In this document: positions 7,195 to 7,197 of the stretch, piece by piece | Layout of the letters: every line of letters starts with the position of its first letter | Numbering within the stretch: the stretch's first letter is position 1 | From: JAFAVZ01 sp036009105 | GTDB lineage: Bacteria; Acidobacteriota; Thermoanaerobaculia; Gp7-AA8 | DNA length: 7,197 nt | Reading direction: 5' to 3' | Assembly (NCBI GenBank): GCA_036009105.1 | Contig: DASYMJ010000257.1 | Location: 1-7,197 of the forward strand | Translations under genes and position numbers: made by a program | Notes under the pieces: generated by a model | What the model saw: the letters and a program-made list of their open reading frames with translations, nothing else | Told to the model about the DNA's origin: nothing | Databases searched by the model: none

Positions 7195-7197
7195 TAC

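Overview
The window is GC-rich, densely coding DNA with four plus-strand genes and almost no spacer. The combination of an Oar-type TonB-dependent receptor, a periplasmic TPR-thioredoxin fusion and a secreted protein built from DUF5666-like repeats points to a Gram-negative, outer-membrane-bearing bacterium. Acidobacteriota (Thermoanaerobaculia/Vicinamibacteria-like) is my best guess. This rests on gene style and composition only; no rRNA or other taxonomic marker is present.

Layout. (1) Bases 1-2339: 3' part of a large TonB-dependent outer-membrane receptor, cut by the left edge, with the end of the plug and the whole beta-barrel. (2) 2351-4429: exported protein with a TPR-like helical body and a C-terminal TlpA/ResA-type thioredoxin domain. 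(3) 4440-5738: guanine deaminase (guaD) with all expected metal and catalytic residues. (4) 5739-5874: the only real spacer, mostly taken up by a roughly 97-nt imperfect palindrome whose left arm also encodes the guaD stop codon. (5) 5875-7170: secreted protein of four tandem OB-fold/DUF5666-like modules, with its own strong Shine-Dalgarno. (6) 7174-7194: a perfect 9-bp hairpin directly after that gene, at the right edge.

Genes 1-3 are separated by 11 and 10 nt and are probably one transcription unit: outer-membrane uptake, a periplasmic redox/scaffold protein and cytoplasmic purine deamination. A link between the receptor and purine or nucleobase uptake is a reasonable but unproven guess; guaD could equally be a housekeeping gene that happens to lie downstream. 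Gene 4 is set apart by the palindrome and has its own ribosome binding site, so it is probably a separate unit.

No tRNA, rRNA, CRISPR, transposase, phage or defence genes are visible. I do not see a clearly new multi-gene system. The items most worth a second look are the palindrome that ends guaD, the hairpins bracketing the DUF5666-like gene, the four-module protein itself, and the receptor/thioredoxin pairing in which the receptor carries a CxxC.
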